A stretch of DNA of 64,000 nt from UBA1672 sp050633645 (GTDB taxonomy: Bacteria; Pseudomonadota; Alphaproteobacteria; Micavibrionales; Micavibrionaceae). The notes beneath the pieces are model-generated. The model made no database searches and had not been told where the DNA came from. It saw nothing but the letters and a program-made list of their open reading frames with translations. Positions 34,190-43,870 of the stretch are shown here, piece after piece (the first letter of the stretch is position 1; every line of letters starts with the position of its first letter). The stretch lies in assembly GCA_050633645.1 (NCBI GenBank), contig JBOEGX010000002.1:186001-250000 (forward strand). Direction: 5' to 3'. A program made the position numbers and the translations under genes.

Positions 34190-36736
34190 CTACCCACTAT
34201 GATCACTCACCAAGATATTACGTTTCCCTGTCGCATTCGCGGGGGAGATAATGCCCTGACGCTCCATTTCCTCAACGATACGCGCCGCGCGGTTATATCC
34301 AATCTGCAAATGACGCTGAACAAAGCTCGTCGACACCTTGCCCTCACGGGTAATAATCGCAACCGCCTTATCATACAGCTCATCCACATCAGAACTGGAA
34401 TCCCCATCACCAAACATAGCGCTCATGACCTCTGACCCGCCAAAATCGGCATCCTCACTTGTCACATCATCAATATAAGATGGCGTCGCCTGAGAGCGCA
34501 AGAAATCCGTCGCCTTTTCAACATCCTCATCCGAACAAAACGGCCCATGCACCCGCGTAATACGACCACCTGGCGCCATATAAAGCATATCCCCCATCCC
34601 AAGGAGCTGCTCCGCTCCACTATCACCAAGGATGGTACGCGAATCAATTTTCGATGTGACTTGGAATGAAATACGAGTCGGGAAGTTCGCCTTCACAACC
34701 CCCGTAATAACATCAACAGACGGTCTTTGCGTCGCCATAATAAGATGCAAGCCCGCCGCCCGCGCCATCTGCGCCAAACGTTGAATTGCATTTTCAACGT
34801 CTTTCCCCGCCACCAACATCAAATCGGCAAATTCATCGACAATAATCACGATATAAGGAAGTTCCGCCAACTGCATCGGGTGATCTTCAAAAACAGCCTT
34901 ACCGCTCTCTGGATCAAAACCTGTTTGCACCTTGGTCATAATCTGTTCATCATTTTTAAGAGCTTCACGAATACGCTGATTATACCCTTCAACATTCCGC
35001 ACACCCAATTTGGACATATTGCGGTAACGATCTTCCATCTCCTTCACTGCCCATTTAAGCGCAACAATCGCCTTGCCCGGCTCCGTCACTACAGGCGAAA
35101 GCAAATGCGGAATATCATCATAAACTGACAATTCCAACATTTTCGGATCAATCATTATAAAACGGCATTGCTCGGGCGAAAGACGATAAAGCAATGACAT
35201 AATCATCGTATTCACCGCAACCGATTTACCAGACCCCGTTGTTCCCGCAACCAATAAATGCGGCATCTTTGCCAAATCTGCTAAAATAGGCTGCCCGCCA
35301 ATATCCTTACCCAATATAAGTGGCAATTTCGCAGAGGTTTTTTCATACATCCGTGATTGCAGCATTTCTTTCATAAACACCGTCTGGCGTTTCTTATTCG
35401 GCAGTTCAATACCAATCACATTACGCCCCGGAACAACCGCACACCGAACAGAAACCGCAGACATAGAGCGTGCAATATCATCCGCCAAAGAAATAACCTT
35501 CGATGATTTCACCCCCGGCGCAGGTTCAAATTCATACAATGTCACAACAGGCCCGGGATGAATACTGACGATATCGCCCTTCACATTGAAATCCGCCAAA
35601 ACATTTTGCAACAATTCTGCATTACGACGCAGCGCATCTTCGTTCAATGTCTCACATTTCGTATCGGCAGGCACATCTTGAATCAACGAAACAGGCGGAT
35701 ATTCCCATTCCCCATCAACATCGGAAAGTGCAAATCTTTGCTGCGACGCATCTTTGGCTGCTGCCTTTTGCTTTTCACTCGCGCCCGAAGGCTTCACAAC
35801 AGGTATAGACGACGTACCCATATGTAGTGGCAAATCAGCTTCATCATCAACCGGCATCACCACCTTTTCACTTGGTGGTTGAGGCTTAGCCTTTTGCACA
35901 GGTTCGGTGCGTGGCGCAGCAACAGGGATTTTGGCTTCTTCCCGTGCCAAATCATGCTCTTCCTTCATTGCACGAATTTTATCCATAAACCCAAATGAGC
36001 GTGGCTCTTTTTCGGGTAAAAATTCAGGGTCATTATAATGCAACACCCAATCATAAAAACGCGACGTTGTTGCAATCGTAAATCCAGCCAAAGTAAACGC
36101 AACAATTTTCATACGAAACCATATTGATGCAATTTCATAACGGCTAAATGCGGCGGCATATAAAAACGAAACAGCCGCAAACGCACCACATATCCCAGAT
36201 ACAATATAATAACTATACGGAATATGCATATATTGCATCACAGAAGTAATCTTGTTTAGCGCAAGCGCCCCCGCACTACTTCCCAAATATGGATGAACAA
36301 ACCAGCCAGCCGACGGCACATATGCCAACGCAACAGACGCAAGAAGTGATGAAATCAACATCGCTATTAATCTAAAGCTTATCGGACGAATAACCTGACG
36401 TTTAAAAACACGTGTACCCCAAAATAAAAACACACCGCCCAATACAAACGCCCCAAATCCCAAAGTTTGCAATAAGATGTCAGAAAGCCAAGCGCCGCTC
36501 TCTCCGCCCATATTCATAAACGTGCCATCCGCATTATCAGGTGCGGTATTCCAAGACGGATCGCGACTATCATAACTCATCAATGATGCAATAATAAATC
36601 CACCAAGCGCCAAAAACGCCAAGGCTACACCATCAACAAGCCTACGCGCCAAAAAAGATTGAAACGACTCAGGCAAAAACGATGATGATTTTTTCTTGGC
36701 TTTACGTGGCCGTTTGATCGTGCGTGAGCGCGCCAT
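34190..36736 (-). CDS. ftsK: DNA translocase FtsK
   Basis: FtsK anchors at the division septum and pumps chromosomal DNA toward dif for XerCD resolution. 848 residues: a very basic N-terminus, four membrane helices (about 30-190), a short Pro/Lys-rich linker (about 270-340), a motor domain with Walker A GTTGSGKSVAVN (about 497) and Walker B VIIVDEFADL (about 630), and a winged-helix gamma domain at the end (YDKAVAIITREGKVSTSFVQ), which reads KOPS sites. Often next to lolA in alphaproteobacteria, as here. Confidence 0.97.
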   Translation of the reverse strand: MARSRTIKRPRKAKKKSSSFLPESFQSFLARRLVDGVALAFLALGGFIIASLMSYDSRDPSWNTAPDNADGTFMNMGGESGAWLSDILLQTLGFGAFVLGGVFLFWGTRVFKRQVIRPISFRLIAMLISSLLASVALAYVPSAGWFVHPYLGSSAGALALNKITSVMQYMHIPYSYYIVSGICGAFAAVSFLYAAAFSRYEIASIWFRMKIVAFTLAGFTIATTSRFYDWVLHYNDPEFLPEKEPRSFGFMDKIRAMKEEHDLAREEAKIPVAAPRTEPVQKAKPQPPSEKVVMPVDDEADLPLHMGTSSIPVVKPSGASEKQKAAAKDASQQRFALSDVDGEWEYPPVSLIQDVPADTKCETLNEDALRRNAELLQNVLADFNVKGDIVSIHPGPVVTLYEFEPAPGVKSSKVISLADDIARSMSAVSVRCAVVPGRNVIGIELPNKKRQTVFMKEMLQSRMYEKTSAKLPLILGKDIGGQPILADLAKMPHLLVAGTTGSGKSVAVNTMIMSLLYRLSPEQCRFIMIDPKMLELSVYDDIPHLLSPVVTEPGKAIVALKWAVKEMEDRYRNMSKLGVRNVEGYNQRIREALKNDEQIMTKVQTGFDPESGKAVFEDHPMQLAELPYIVIIVDEFADLMLVAGKDVENAIQRLAQMARAAGLHLIMATQRPSVDVITGVVKANFPTRISFQVTSKIDSRTILGDSGAEQLLGMGDMLYMAPGGRITRVHGPFCSDEDVEKATDFLRSQATPSYIDDVTSEDADFGGSEVMSAMFGDGDSSSDVDELYDKAVAIITREGKVSTSFVQRHLQIGYNRAARIVEEMERQGIISPANATGKRNILVSDHSG

Positions 36737-36937
36737 AATGTACTCTTTCAGTGATTTTTTAAGAACGGCAATGATTATGCCGAAAAGACGTTAATTTATT
36801 ATAACCATTTTAGCGCATAAAATTCAATAAAACAGGGGAAAGTCACGTTTTTCACAAAATATTAACACTCTGTTAATAATTACGAGCGTAAGATCTCCCC
36901 ATATTTAATGAATTTTTTAAAATGATAAGGATGGATC

Positions 36938-37255
36938 ATGCTCAACTCTCTTCAAGCCCGAGTAAAAAACACCCCTCCTGCACAATATGCAATTTATATT
37001 TATCACAAAACCTCTGACGACCATAAACTGCCTAAATGGAAAAAAATCCGCGAATCACAAAGCATAAAACGCGCCTTACAATGCGCGATAGCAATCCAAC
37101 GCCATGGAATTTATGAAAAAATAGAAATTAAAAAGCGGTTCTTTTGTCCAAATGAACAAAAAATCATTGGTAAAACCATCCGAATTTTAAATAATAAAGA
37201 AATAATTATAGAACGCATCCTGAAAAACATACTCACGCAAGCGCAGAATACTTAG
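36938..37255 (+). CDS. Small basic protein, unknown
   Basis: 105 residues, rich in Lys, Arg and Ile (KIRESQSIKRALQCAIAIQR, EKIEIKKRFF). A GATAAGGATGG ribosome-binding site precedes ATG 36938. There is no signal peptide and no known family. It is convergent with the gene at 37252, sharing 4 bases at the ends. The composition suggests a nucleic-acid-binding or ribosome-associated role, but this is speculation. Confidence 0.5.
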   Translation: MLNSLQARVKNTPPAQYAIYIYHKTSDDHKLPKWKKIRESQSIKRALQCAIAIQRHGIYEKIEIKKRFFCPNEQKIIGKTIRILNNKEIIIERILKNILTQAQNT

Positions 37256-37590
37256 TCCAATATTCCATTCGGATCAGAAGATACTAAGTCACCAATTTGA
37301 TCATAAACATTAGCATTTTCTTCCATTTGATCCTTAATCGGCTCGTTCTGCTCTCCCAACGTGCGGAAGAAACCAGCCGCGTCTTTAAGTAATCGCCCTG
37401 TTAATTCAGCATGTGATGTGCCTTGTAAGTCACCATCAGGATCTTGCGTGATCAAGCTAGCCATTTGCTCAAAAACTGTTGCGTTTTCAGTCATTTGCTC
37501 TTTTAAGGCTTCGTTTTGTTCGGCCAAAGTACGAAAAAACGTCGCCGCATCCACCAAAAGTTTCCCAGCAAGCTCAGAATGTGAAGGCAT
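37252..37590 (-). CDS. Tandem-duplicated small helical protein, unknown
   Basis: 112 residues made of two homologous units of about 54 residues. Unit 1 (about 3-55) has HSELAGKLLVDAATFFRTLA and unit 2 (about 58-111) has HAELTGRLLKDAAGFFRTLG. Both continue EQNE-x-x-K-x-QM-x-ENA and end in a DPDG or DPNG turn. The units are predicted as helix-turn-helix bundles. I know no function for the family. Free-standing, with its own ribosome-binding site (AGGGAG). Confidence 0.75.
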   Translation of the reverse strand: MPSHSELAGKLLVDAATFFRTLAEQNEALKEQMTENATVFEQMASLITQDPDGDLQGTSHAELTGRLLKDAAGFFRTLGEQNEPIKDQMEENANVYDQIGDLVSSDPNGILD

Positions 37591-37672
37591 AAAATACTCC
37601 CTATTATTAAATTTTATTAATTAACCTAAACAAAACACCTAGGCATAAGCAAGCCTAAATATAAGATGCTGG

Positions 37673-38539
37673 CTATAACTCCCCATAATCAGATTTATAA
37701 GATTTCCTAAACTCATGCGCCTTATACGACCCCAAAAGCTTCACGTCTTTTGCAAAAAAACCAAGCTCCTCCAACGCACGGTTAAACGCACGGCTTTCTG
37801 GATGCCCTTCTATGTCGCAATAAAAACGCGCCGCTTGGAAATTCTCGTCCACATATGATTCAAGCTTCGTCAAGCTCAAACCATTCGTCGCAAACCCGCC
37901 AAGTGCCTTATAAAGGGATGCGGGGATATTCCGCACCTCAAACAATAAACTGGTTATAACATTAGATTCAGAAAGTGCCGGAAAATTAGGCTCCGCCGAT
38001 AAAATTAGAAAACGCGTCACATTCCCCCGTACATCCTCTATACCACTCTCAAGCACATCAAGATCATATATTTCCGCCGCCAATGATGAAGCAATCGCCG
38101 CATGAGATGTATCGTTCTTCTCCGCAATTTCCATCGCCGCACCTGCCGTATCAGCGTGCACATGTGCCTTCGCATCCAATGTCTTTAAAAATTTCCGGCA
38201 TTGCGGCAACGCATGAACATGGGAATGAATATGTTTTATATCTTCGATTTTAGCGCCCTTAACACCAAGCAACATATGATTTACAGGCTGAAAATGCTCT
38301 CCAATAATAAACAAATCACCTTGCGGCATAAGATGATGCACATCCGCAACACGACCTGCGATGGTGTTATCCACTGGAATCATTGCCAAATCCGCCCGTC
38401 CATCCATCACAGTGTCAAACGCTGCATCAAAGGATTCACAAGGGATTGTCTCAAGTTTTGGAAACACTGAGCGACACGCCATATCAGAAAAAGCCCCATG
38501 CGCACCCTGAAATGCGATTGTTTTATAATCATCAATCAT
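37673..38539 (-). CDS. pheA: Prephenate dehydratase
   Basis: Converts prephenate to phenylpyruvate for phenylalanine synthesis. The PDT domain (about 7-185) contains the TRF catalytic motif (GNVTRFLIL). The ACT regulatory domain (about 195-275) contains GLSLTKLESYVDENF, where many homologues have ESRP; ESY is common in alphaproteobacteria. 288 residues. There is no chorismate mutase domain, unlike E. coli PheA. It adds to the aromatic genes aroA and trpA/B/F in the window. Confidence 0.94.
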   Translation of the reverse strand: MIDDYKTIAFQGAHGAFSDMACRSVFPKLETIPCESFDAAFDTVMDGRADLAMIPVDNTIAGRVADVHHLMPQGDLFIIGEHFQPVNHMLLGVKGAKIEDIKHIHSHVHALPQCRKFLKTLDAKAHVHADTAGAAMEIAEKNDTSHAAIASSLAAEIYDLDVLESGIEDVRGNVTRFLILSAEPNFPALSESNVITSLLFEVRNIPASLYKALGGFATNGLSLTKLESYVDENFQAARFYCDIEGHPESRAFNRALEELGFFAKDVKLLGSYKAHEFRKSYKSDYGEL

Positions 38540-38705
38540 TTAAATTCTTATCCTGTATTCAATTTTTTGGTTGAATGACTGTACACAAACTGTATATCTA
38601 TGTCGATAAAAGGAAACAGGCTGTTTGAATTTTTTGTAAAATCTAAAAAGCACCTTTTCTATTTATTGTGACTTTAACATTTAATGACTAAGGGTTTGGC
38701 TGGCA

Positions 38706-39389
38706 ATGTCCTCACACAAATCAAACGAATCAAATAAAATTTTCGCGGCTGTTTTATGCGCGTTAATCACTGTAATGCTCAGCAGCTTTATAGCGAACCA
38801 GATCATCAAACCCGAAGCTCTTGAAAAAGACGCGGTTGAGATTGAAGGCGCAAGCGCATCTGGACATAGCGCAGTTGACGCAGGCCCCAAATTACCCGAC
38901 CCAATCATGGCATTATTGGCCGAAGCCGACACCGAAAAAGGCGCAAAAATTTCAAAAGCTTGCGCGGCTTGTCATTCCTTCGAAAAAGGCGGCCCCGTTA
39001 AACAAGGCCCTAACCTTTGGGGCATTGTTGGCAAAGCAAAAGGAAGCATCGCTGGATTCGCATATTCAGATGATCTAATCGCAAAAGGTGGAGAATGGGA
39101 TTACGACTCTCTTAACCACTTCCTTGAAAAACCAAAAAGATATATCAGTGGCACAAAAATGAACTTCGCTGGCCTGAAAAAAGCAAAAGACCGCGCGGCA
39201 TTAATCGGATGGCTACGTGAGCAAGCCGATTCCCAAGCCGCCCTTCCAACTGACGCGGAAATCGCCGCCGAACAGGCCGCTTTCGCACCACCAGAACCAG
39301 AAGAAGCTCCCGAAGAAGAAAAAACCGCTGATGGTGAAGCCACAGAGGCAACAACAGAAGAAGCCCCCACAGAAGACGGGCATCACTAA
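38706..39389 (+). CDS. Membrane-anchored cytochrome c (CycM/c552-like)
   Basis: 227 residues. An uncleaved N-terminal helix (about 13-35) anchors it to the inner membrane. The c-type haem site is CAACH (about residue 89) and the probable Met ligand is in SGTKMNFAGLKK. The tail (about 180-227) is acidic and Glu/Ala/Pro-rich. Alphaproteobacterial CycM passes electrons from the bc1 complex to the aa3 oxidase; that role is inferred. It is divergent from pheA and followed by a strong terminator. This pheA/cytochrome pairing is common in the class. Confidence 0.9.
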   Translation: MSSHKSNESNKIFAAVLCALITVMLSSFIANQIIKPEALEKDAVEIEGASASGHSAVDAGPKLPDPIMALLAEADTEKGAKISKACAACHSFEKGGPVKQGPNLWGIVGKAKGSIAGFAYSDDLIAKGGEWDYDSLNHFLEKPKRYISGTKMNFAGLKKAKDRAALIGWLREQADSQAALPTDAEIAAEQAAFAPPEPEEAPEEEKTADGEATEATTEEAPTEDGHH

Positions 39390-39412
39390 GCTTTCTTGTT
39401 GAAATCAGAACT

Positions 39413-39444
39413 TAAAAGGCCGGATAAATATCTGGCCTTTTTTT
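39413..39444 (+). terminator. Terminator of the cytochrome c gene
   Basis: AAAAGGCC-GGATAAATATCT-GGCCTTTTTTT: stem AAAGGCC with GGCCTTT followed by a T run, 24 bases after the stop codon at 39389. Confidence 0.85.
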
Positions 39445-39526
39445 ATAGCCCACTTTAGAAACCAATCCCCTGAATACAATCATTTAGCTTTATATCTTAG
39501 AACAAACCACATTTATGTATGGCTAG

Positions 39527-39601
39527 AAAAGAAAGGCTTAATCACATAACCCGAAGCTTAACAACGCCATACGTGAACACAGGTCGATCTAAGCCTTTTT
39601 T
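39527..39601 (-). terminator. Possible long-loop 3' hairpin of holC
   Basis: AAAGGCTTA (39532-39540) pairs with TAAGCCTTT (39590-39598), with about 49 bases between. Read on the minus strand, the first arm contains the holC stop codon and the second is followed by a T-rich run. The loop is long for an intrinsic terminator, so this is tentative. Confidence 0.3.
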
Positions 39602-40041
39602 GCCCACGCACCGCGCTCATCCTGCTGCCAATAAGTCACGTCATATCCTTTGTCTTTATATATTTTCCAACGCGCACGTGCCGCGCTCACGGCTTCTGCA
39701 TCCTGCCCGTTCAACATTTCACAACACAGGCCATAATCGCCATGCATCTCTGACAAAGCGCCAGAACATGAAATCAAGACATCCGCCCCATTGGGGTTCT
39801 CATCCTCCGTCGTGAGCCATATCGGCTGCGCCTCCGCCTTACCCGTTTTGGCACTTCCATGTGGTAAAAAACTACCCTCACTATATGCCCATAAATAATC
39901 ATCCATGCGTGAAAGCGCGCCATCATCAGGGAATTTCACAACAATTTTATGACCGCGCTCCATCGCCTTGGACAACAACATGGGCAAAACCTGTTGCTCG
40001 GATTGACGCTCTAAATGATAAAATCGAACTTCTGTACTCAC
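39589..40041 (-). CDS. holC: DNA polymerase III subunit chi
   Basis: HolC links the clamp loader to single-stranded-DNA-binding protein. 150 residues with the chi pattern: FYHLERQSEQQVLPMLLSKA at the N-terminus, RMDDYLWAYSEGSFLPHG in the middle, and RWKIYKDKGYDVTYWQQDE near the end. It usually follows pepA in alphaproteobacteria. Here a KamA-family gene lies between them, and the holC start overlaps that gene's stop by 4 bases. Confidence 0.92.
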   Translation of the reverse strand: MSTEVRFYHLERQSEQQVLPMLLSKAMERGHKIVVKFPDDGALSRMDDYLWAYSEGSFLPHGSAKTGKAEAQPIWLTTEDENPNGADVLISCSGALSEMHGDYGLCCEMLNGQDAEAVSAARARWKIYKDKGYDVTYWQQDERGAWAKKA

Positions 40042-41101
40042 GCCGCTTCCTCCATATTCTCAATGTAAAGATGCGTACACCCTCGGTAATCCGTAACACG
40101 ATAAATGCCGTCTTTCAAACGCGCAACGCTCTCATCATTAATAGGAACTTTCCCATGACCTCCTGGAATATCCAGCATATATTTCGGCAAAGAAATTCCC
40201 GAGACGCGCCCCTGTAAATCTCGCATAATCTCTTTACCCTCTTCAATCGAAACCCGAAAATGCGATGTCCCCTTCGCGCGATCCAAATGATGTAAATAAT
40301 ACGGCACCACATGCAAAATCGTAAGCTCACGAAACAGATCTTCTAAAATATAGGGCGAATTATTGACCCCTTTAAGCAAAACAGATTGCGAAAATAAAGA
40401 CACATTTACGCCACGAATAGAAGAAATCGCGCTACGCGCTGCATCGGAAATTTCACGCACATGATTTACGTGCACAACCATTTGCAATGACTTGGTTACA
40501 GATTTCAAAACGGATAACATCGTTTCGTCTATTCTACTAGGTTGCGCAATAGGAATTCGCGTGTGAATTCGAATGACTCGAACATGGTCAATCCCGTTCA
40601 ATGAATCCACTACCTTCTGCAACCGACGCGCCGAAAGAATAAGCGGGTCACCACCAGTTAAAATGACCTCCCAAATCTGCGGATGCGTCCTTATATACTC
40701 TATCGCCGCATCGAAATCTTCATCAGATAAATGCTCTGCGCCTGCACCAATCATTTCCTTTCGAAAACAATAACGGCAATACACGGCGCATATATTCGTG
40801 ATTTTAAAAAGAACACGATCAGGGTATCTGTGAACAATCCCACGCATTGGTGAGTACACATCATCCCCTATCGGATCATTTTCCTCATCAGGTTTTACAT
40901 TGATCTCTAAAACAGAAGGGGATCACCATATGGCATATTTAAATTCTCAACCAGCCCCAAAACATGATCTGTAACACCAATATCATAACGCGCCGCCAAC
41001 ATGTCATGATCACGAAGGCGACCATCCAAAACAAGACCGCTAGCCTGTAAATCACGCGCATTGCTTATTCGAGATGGAGATTTAACACACGCAGAAGACA
41101 T
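40038..41101 (-). pseudogene. KamA-family radical SAM protein (lysine 2,3-aminomutase-like), frameshifted
   Basis: Two adjacent frames make up one KamA-like protein. The 5' part (41101 to the TAG at 40909-40907) reads ARDLQASGLVLDGRL to MPYGDPLLF. The 3' part continues in the -1 frame from about 40922 (PSVLEINVKPDEENDPIGDD) through the radical SAM cluster motif CAVYCRYC and the rest of the barrel. One extra C in the run of four at 40921-40918 restores GDPPSVLE and a single frame of about 355 residues. The start is ATG 41101, 13 bases after pepA. Either a recent mutation or a sequencing error; a programmed shift is less likely because no classical slippery heptamer is seen. Relatives include EF-P lysine modification enzymes (EpmB). 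Confidence 0.85.
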
Positions 41102-41114
41102 CAAAAATTACGGG

Positions 41115-42623
41115 CTACTCATAATTATCGGCAATAAAACGATCAAGAACACGCACACCAAATCCCGTCCCGAATTTCGGACAAGTATCCCGATCTGTCT
41201 TAATCCACGCCGTACCCGCAATATCCATATGCGCCCAAGGCGTTCCATCCTCTATAAAATGCGAAAGAAACCCAGCAGCAGTACATGCCCCCGCCCAACG
41301 GCCAGATTTAGACATGTTTTGCGTATCAGATATCGTGCCTTCCATATCCTTTTTCCAAACCTCATCCAAAGGCATACGCCATAAACGCTCACCCGTTTTC
41401 TTGCCCGCGCCGTCTAATTGCTCCCACAAAAATTCATCTGTAACAAATGTTCCACAATATTCATGCCCAAGCGCCATAACCATCGCGCCCGTCAACGTCG
41501 CCAAATCAACAACCAATGACGGCTTATAAACATCCTGCACATAAGACAAGGCATCCGCCAAAACCAAACGCCCTTCGGCATCCGTATTCAAAACCTCAAT
41601 CGTTTTCCCTGAATAAGATTTTACAATATCCGCAGGGCGATACGCACGCGCAGATGGCATATTTTCAACCAAACCAACAACGCCAATCACATTAACCTTC
41701 GCCTTACGCAAGGCCAAAGACTTCATCAAACCGACAACAGCCGCCGATCCGCCCATATCCATTTTCATATCTTCCATGCCAGCGCCAGGCTTCAACGATA
41801 TTCCACCTGTGTCAAAGGTCACCCCCTTACCAACAAAGGCCAACGGCGCATCATTATTGCCCTTATCACCCTTCCAACGCATAATCACCATGCGCGGATG
41901 ATGATCAGAACCCTGCCCAACAGCAAGCAAAGCCCCCATACCAAGCTTGCCCATTTTCTTTTCATCGAGGATTTCAATTTCAACGCCCAATGGCTTAAGC
42001 GTTTCTTTTATGCGCTTGGCATAAATATCAGGATACAGCTCATTCGGTGGCTCGTTCACAAGGTCACGCGCCCAAAATGTGCCCTCCATAATCGCCGCAT
42101 GCGTTGCAAATTCCTTTGCAGAATCTTCACTACTAAATACAATAAAATGCACAGCCCTCAAAACTTTTTTATCATCTTCTTCTTTTTTAGTCTGATACTG
42201 CTCAAACTTATATGACCGCAAAGACAAACCCACCGCGAAATGCGCCATAATCACCGCCGCATTCTTCAAATCGTTATCACCATAAAACTCAAGGCTCTCA
42301 ATATTCTTGCCATCAAGCGCAGAATAAAGCTTACCGCCTAATTTTTCTGCCGCCGCCTTATCAAGCTCCTCGCGCTTTCCGCATCCAAGCAAAACCATAT
42401 AAGAATATGGAGAATCTTCTGGAAGCATTAAAACCTCAACTTGCCCACTTTTCCCTTTAAAACTCTTGCTCCGCTCCAACACATGATCCAAATATCCATG
42501 AAATTCATAATTCAGCGCACCCACAGAAGAGCTTGGCTCTTTATCCTCATAAAAACACAAAACCGCCGCGTCAGTATCCTTATGTGGAGCTTTTGAAAAT
42601 TGTATATCGATATCCAATGTCAT
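41115..42623 (-). CDS. pepA: Leucyl aminopeptidase
   Basis: A cytosolic M17 metallopeptidase that removes N-terminal residues, with a second role in DNA binding at Xer sites in E. coli. The metal-binding segments VGKGVTFDTGGISLKPG and the signature NTDAEGRLVLADAL are present. 502 residues. Divergent from lptF, an arrangement widely conserved in proteobacteria, so promoters for both lie in 42624-42739. Confidence 0.96.
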   Translation of the reverse strand: MTLDIDIQFSKAPHKDTDAAVLCFYEDKEPSSSVGALNYEFHGYLDHVLERSKSFKGKSGQVEVLMLPEDSPYSYMVLLGCGKREELDKAAAEKLGGKLYSALDGKNIESLEFYGDNDLKNAAVIMAHFAVGLSLRSYKFEQYQTKKEEDDKKVLRAVHFIVFSSEDSAKEFATHAAIMEGTFWARDLVNEPPNELYPDIYAKRIKETLKPLGVEIEILDEKKMGKLGMGALLAVGQGSDHHPRMVIMRWKGDKGNNDAPLAFVGKGVTFDTGGISLKPGAGMEDMKMDMGGSAAVVGLMKSLALRKAKVNVIGVVGLVENMPSARAYRPADIVKSYSGKTIEVLNTDAEGRLVLADALSYVQDVYKPSLVVDLATLTGAMVMALGHEYCGTFVTDEFLWEQLDGAGKKTGERLWRMPLDEVWKKDMEGTISDTQNMSKSGRWAGACTAAGFLSHFIEDGTPWAHMDIAGTAWIKTDRDTCPKFGTGFGVRVLDRFIADNYE

Positions 42624-42739
42624 GCGTATAATCCCAAGCTAAAGAAAAAAGACTTTCACGGTCTTCAAATATGGCTAATATAGTATAGCTCCCAAAGGGA
42701 AATGACCAGTGCCAAAACAAGAGTATCCACGCGCATATA

Positions 42740-43870
42740 ATGAAAATATTTGATTTCTACCTTCTCAAAAACCTCAGCATAGCGACAATATTTATTGCCG
42801 TGGTCTTAACACTCATTATTTTCCTGACCCAATCCTTAAAATTTTTAGAGATTATTATTAACGCAGGCTCATCAGGCAGCTCTTTTTTAATCCTCACAAG
42901 CCTTGCTCTTCCAAGGTTTTTTGAAATAATCCTGCCCCTTTCACTTCTTTCCGCGACATTGTTTCTATATAATAAAATGACCATAGATTCCGAACTGGTC
43001 GCCATGCGCGCCATCGGGCATTCATCCTTTGCGCTGGCAAAACCCGCCATCATTTCAGGTATAATTGTAACGGTTCTCCTATGGGGAATCACGATGTGGG
43101 TCGCCCCATCATCCCTATCACAAATGCAGAAAATGCGCGGAGAGTTAAAGGCCGAAATGTCTACGAGCTTATTTCGTGAAGGCGTGTTCAATACATTCGG
43201 CAATGGCTTAACCGTCTATATCCGCAAGAAAAACTCCGATGATTCCCTTTCAGGCTTAATGATTCATGACACACGCGATGAAAGCAAGCCACCATCCACC
43301 GTTATGGCAAAACGCGGCATGATCATATCGGGGCATGATGGCGCGCAAGTTATCGTCTTTGATGGCGCACGTCACGAATATTCATCCAAATCTGGTATCT
43401 TGCAAAAGCTAGCCTTTGAACGCTATATCATTGATTTACCAGACGGAAGCCCAATAAAAGAGAGATGGATTGAGCCCGATGAGCGCACAATCATACAATT
43501 ACTGCACCCCAATTTAACCGATGAACGAGACATCAGAAATACCCGAAGCTTCACAGTTGAAATTCACCGAAGAATTACAGGCCCGCTTCTGGCTCTCGCC
43601 TTTCCATTAATTGGCTTATGTATTTTACTACTCGGACCAACAGATCGGCGCGGACAAACACCAAAAATAATTCTTGCTGTCATCATCGCGGTCATACTGC
43701 AAAGCCTCTACCTCACCGTTTATAACATGGCGGCCAAAACCAATATGGGCATTGCCATGATGTATATACTTACCATCGCGCCTATCATATTAGCATTACT
43801 AACACTCAGCGGCCTCAGCGAAAAATATAGACGAATGCTCCTATACCGCCCCAAGGGAGTAACATCATGA
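42740..43870 (+). CDS. lptF: LPS export permease LptF
   Basis: One half of the LptB2FG inner-membrane complex that extracts LPS. 376 residues with three N-terminal helices (about 10-115), a periplasmic beta-jellyroll domain (about 125-270) and three C-terminal helices. The segment LALPRFFEIILPLSLLSATL carries the coupling helix region of the YjgP/YjgQ family. Overlaps lptG by 4 bases. The ATPase LptB is encoded at 22.3 kb. Confidence 0.94.
   Translation: MKIFDFYLLKNLSIATIFIAVVLTLIIFLTQSLKFLEIIINAGSSGSSFLILTSLALPRFFEIILPLSLLSATLFLYNKMTIDSELVAMRAIGHSSFALAKPAIISGIIVTVLLWGITMWVAPSSLSQMQKMRGELKAEMSTSLFREGVFNTFGNGLTVYIRKKNSDDSLSGLMIHDTRDESKPPSTVMAKRGMIISGHDGAQVIVFDGARHEYSSKSGILQKLAFERYIIDLPDGSPIKERWIEPDERTIIQLLHPNLTDERDIRNTRSFTVEIHRRITGPLLALAFPLIGLCILLLGPTDRRGQTPKIILAVIIAVILQSLYLTVYNMAAKTNMGIAMMYILTIAPIILALLTLSGLSEKYRRMLLYRPKGVTS

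Noticed and set aside
40907..40922. Programmed -1 ribosomal frameshift in the KamA-like gene
   Set aside because: The site GATCCCCTT is not a classical slippery heptamer and I see no supporting pseudoknot; a simple indel explains it better.
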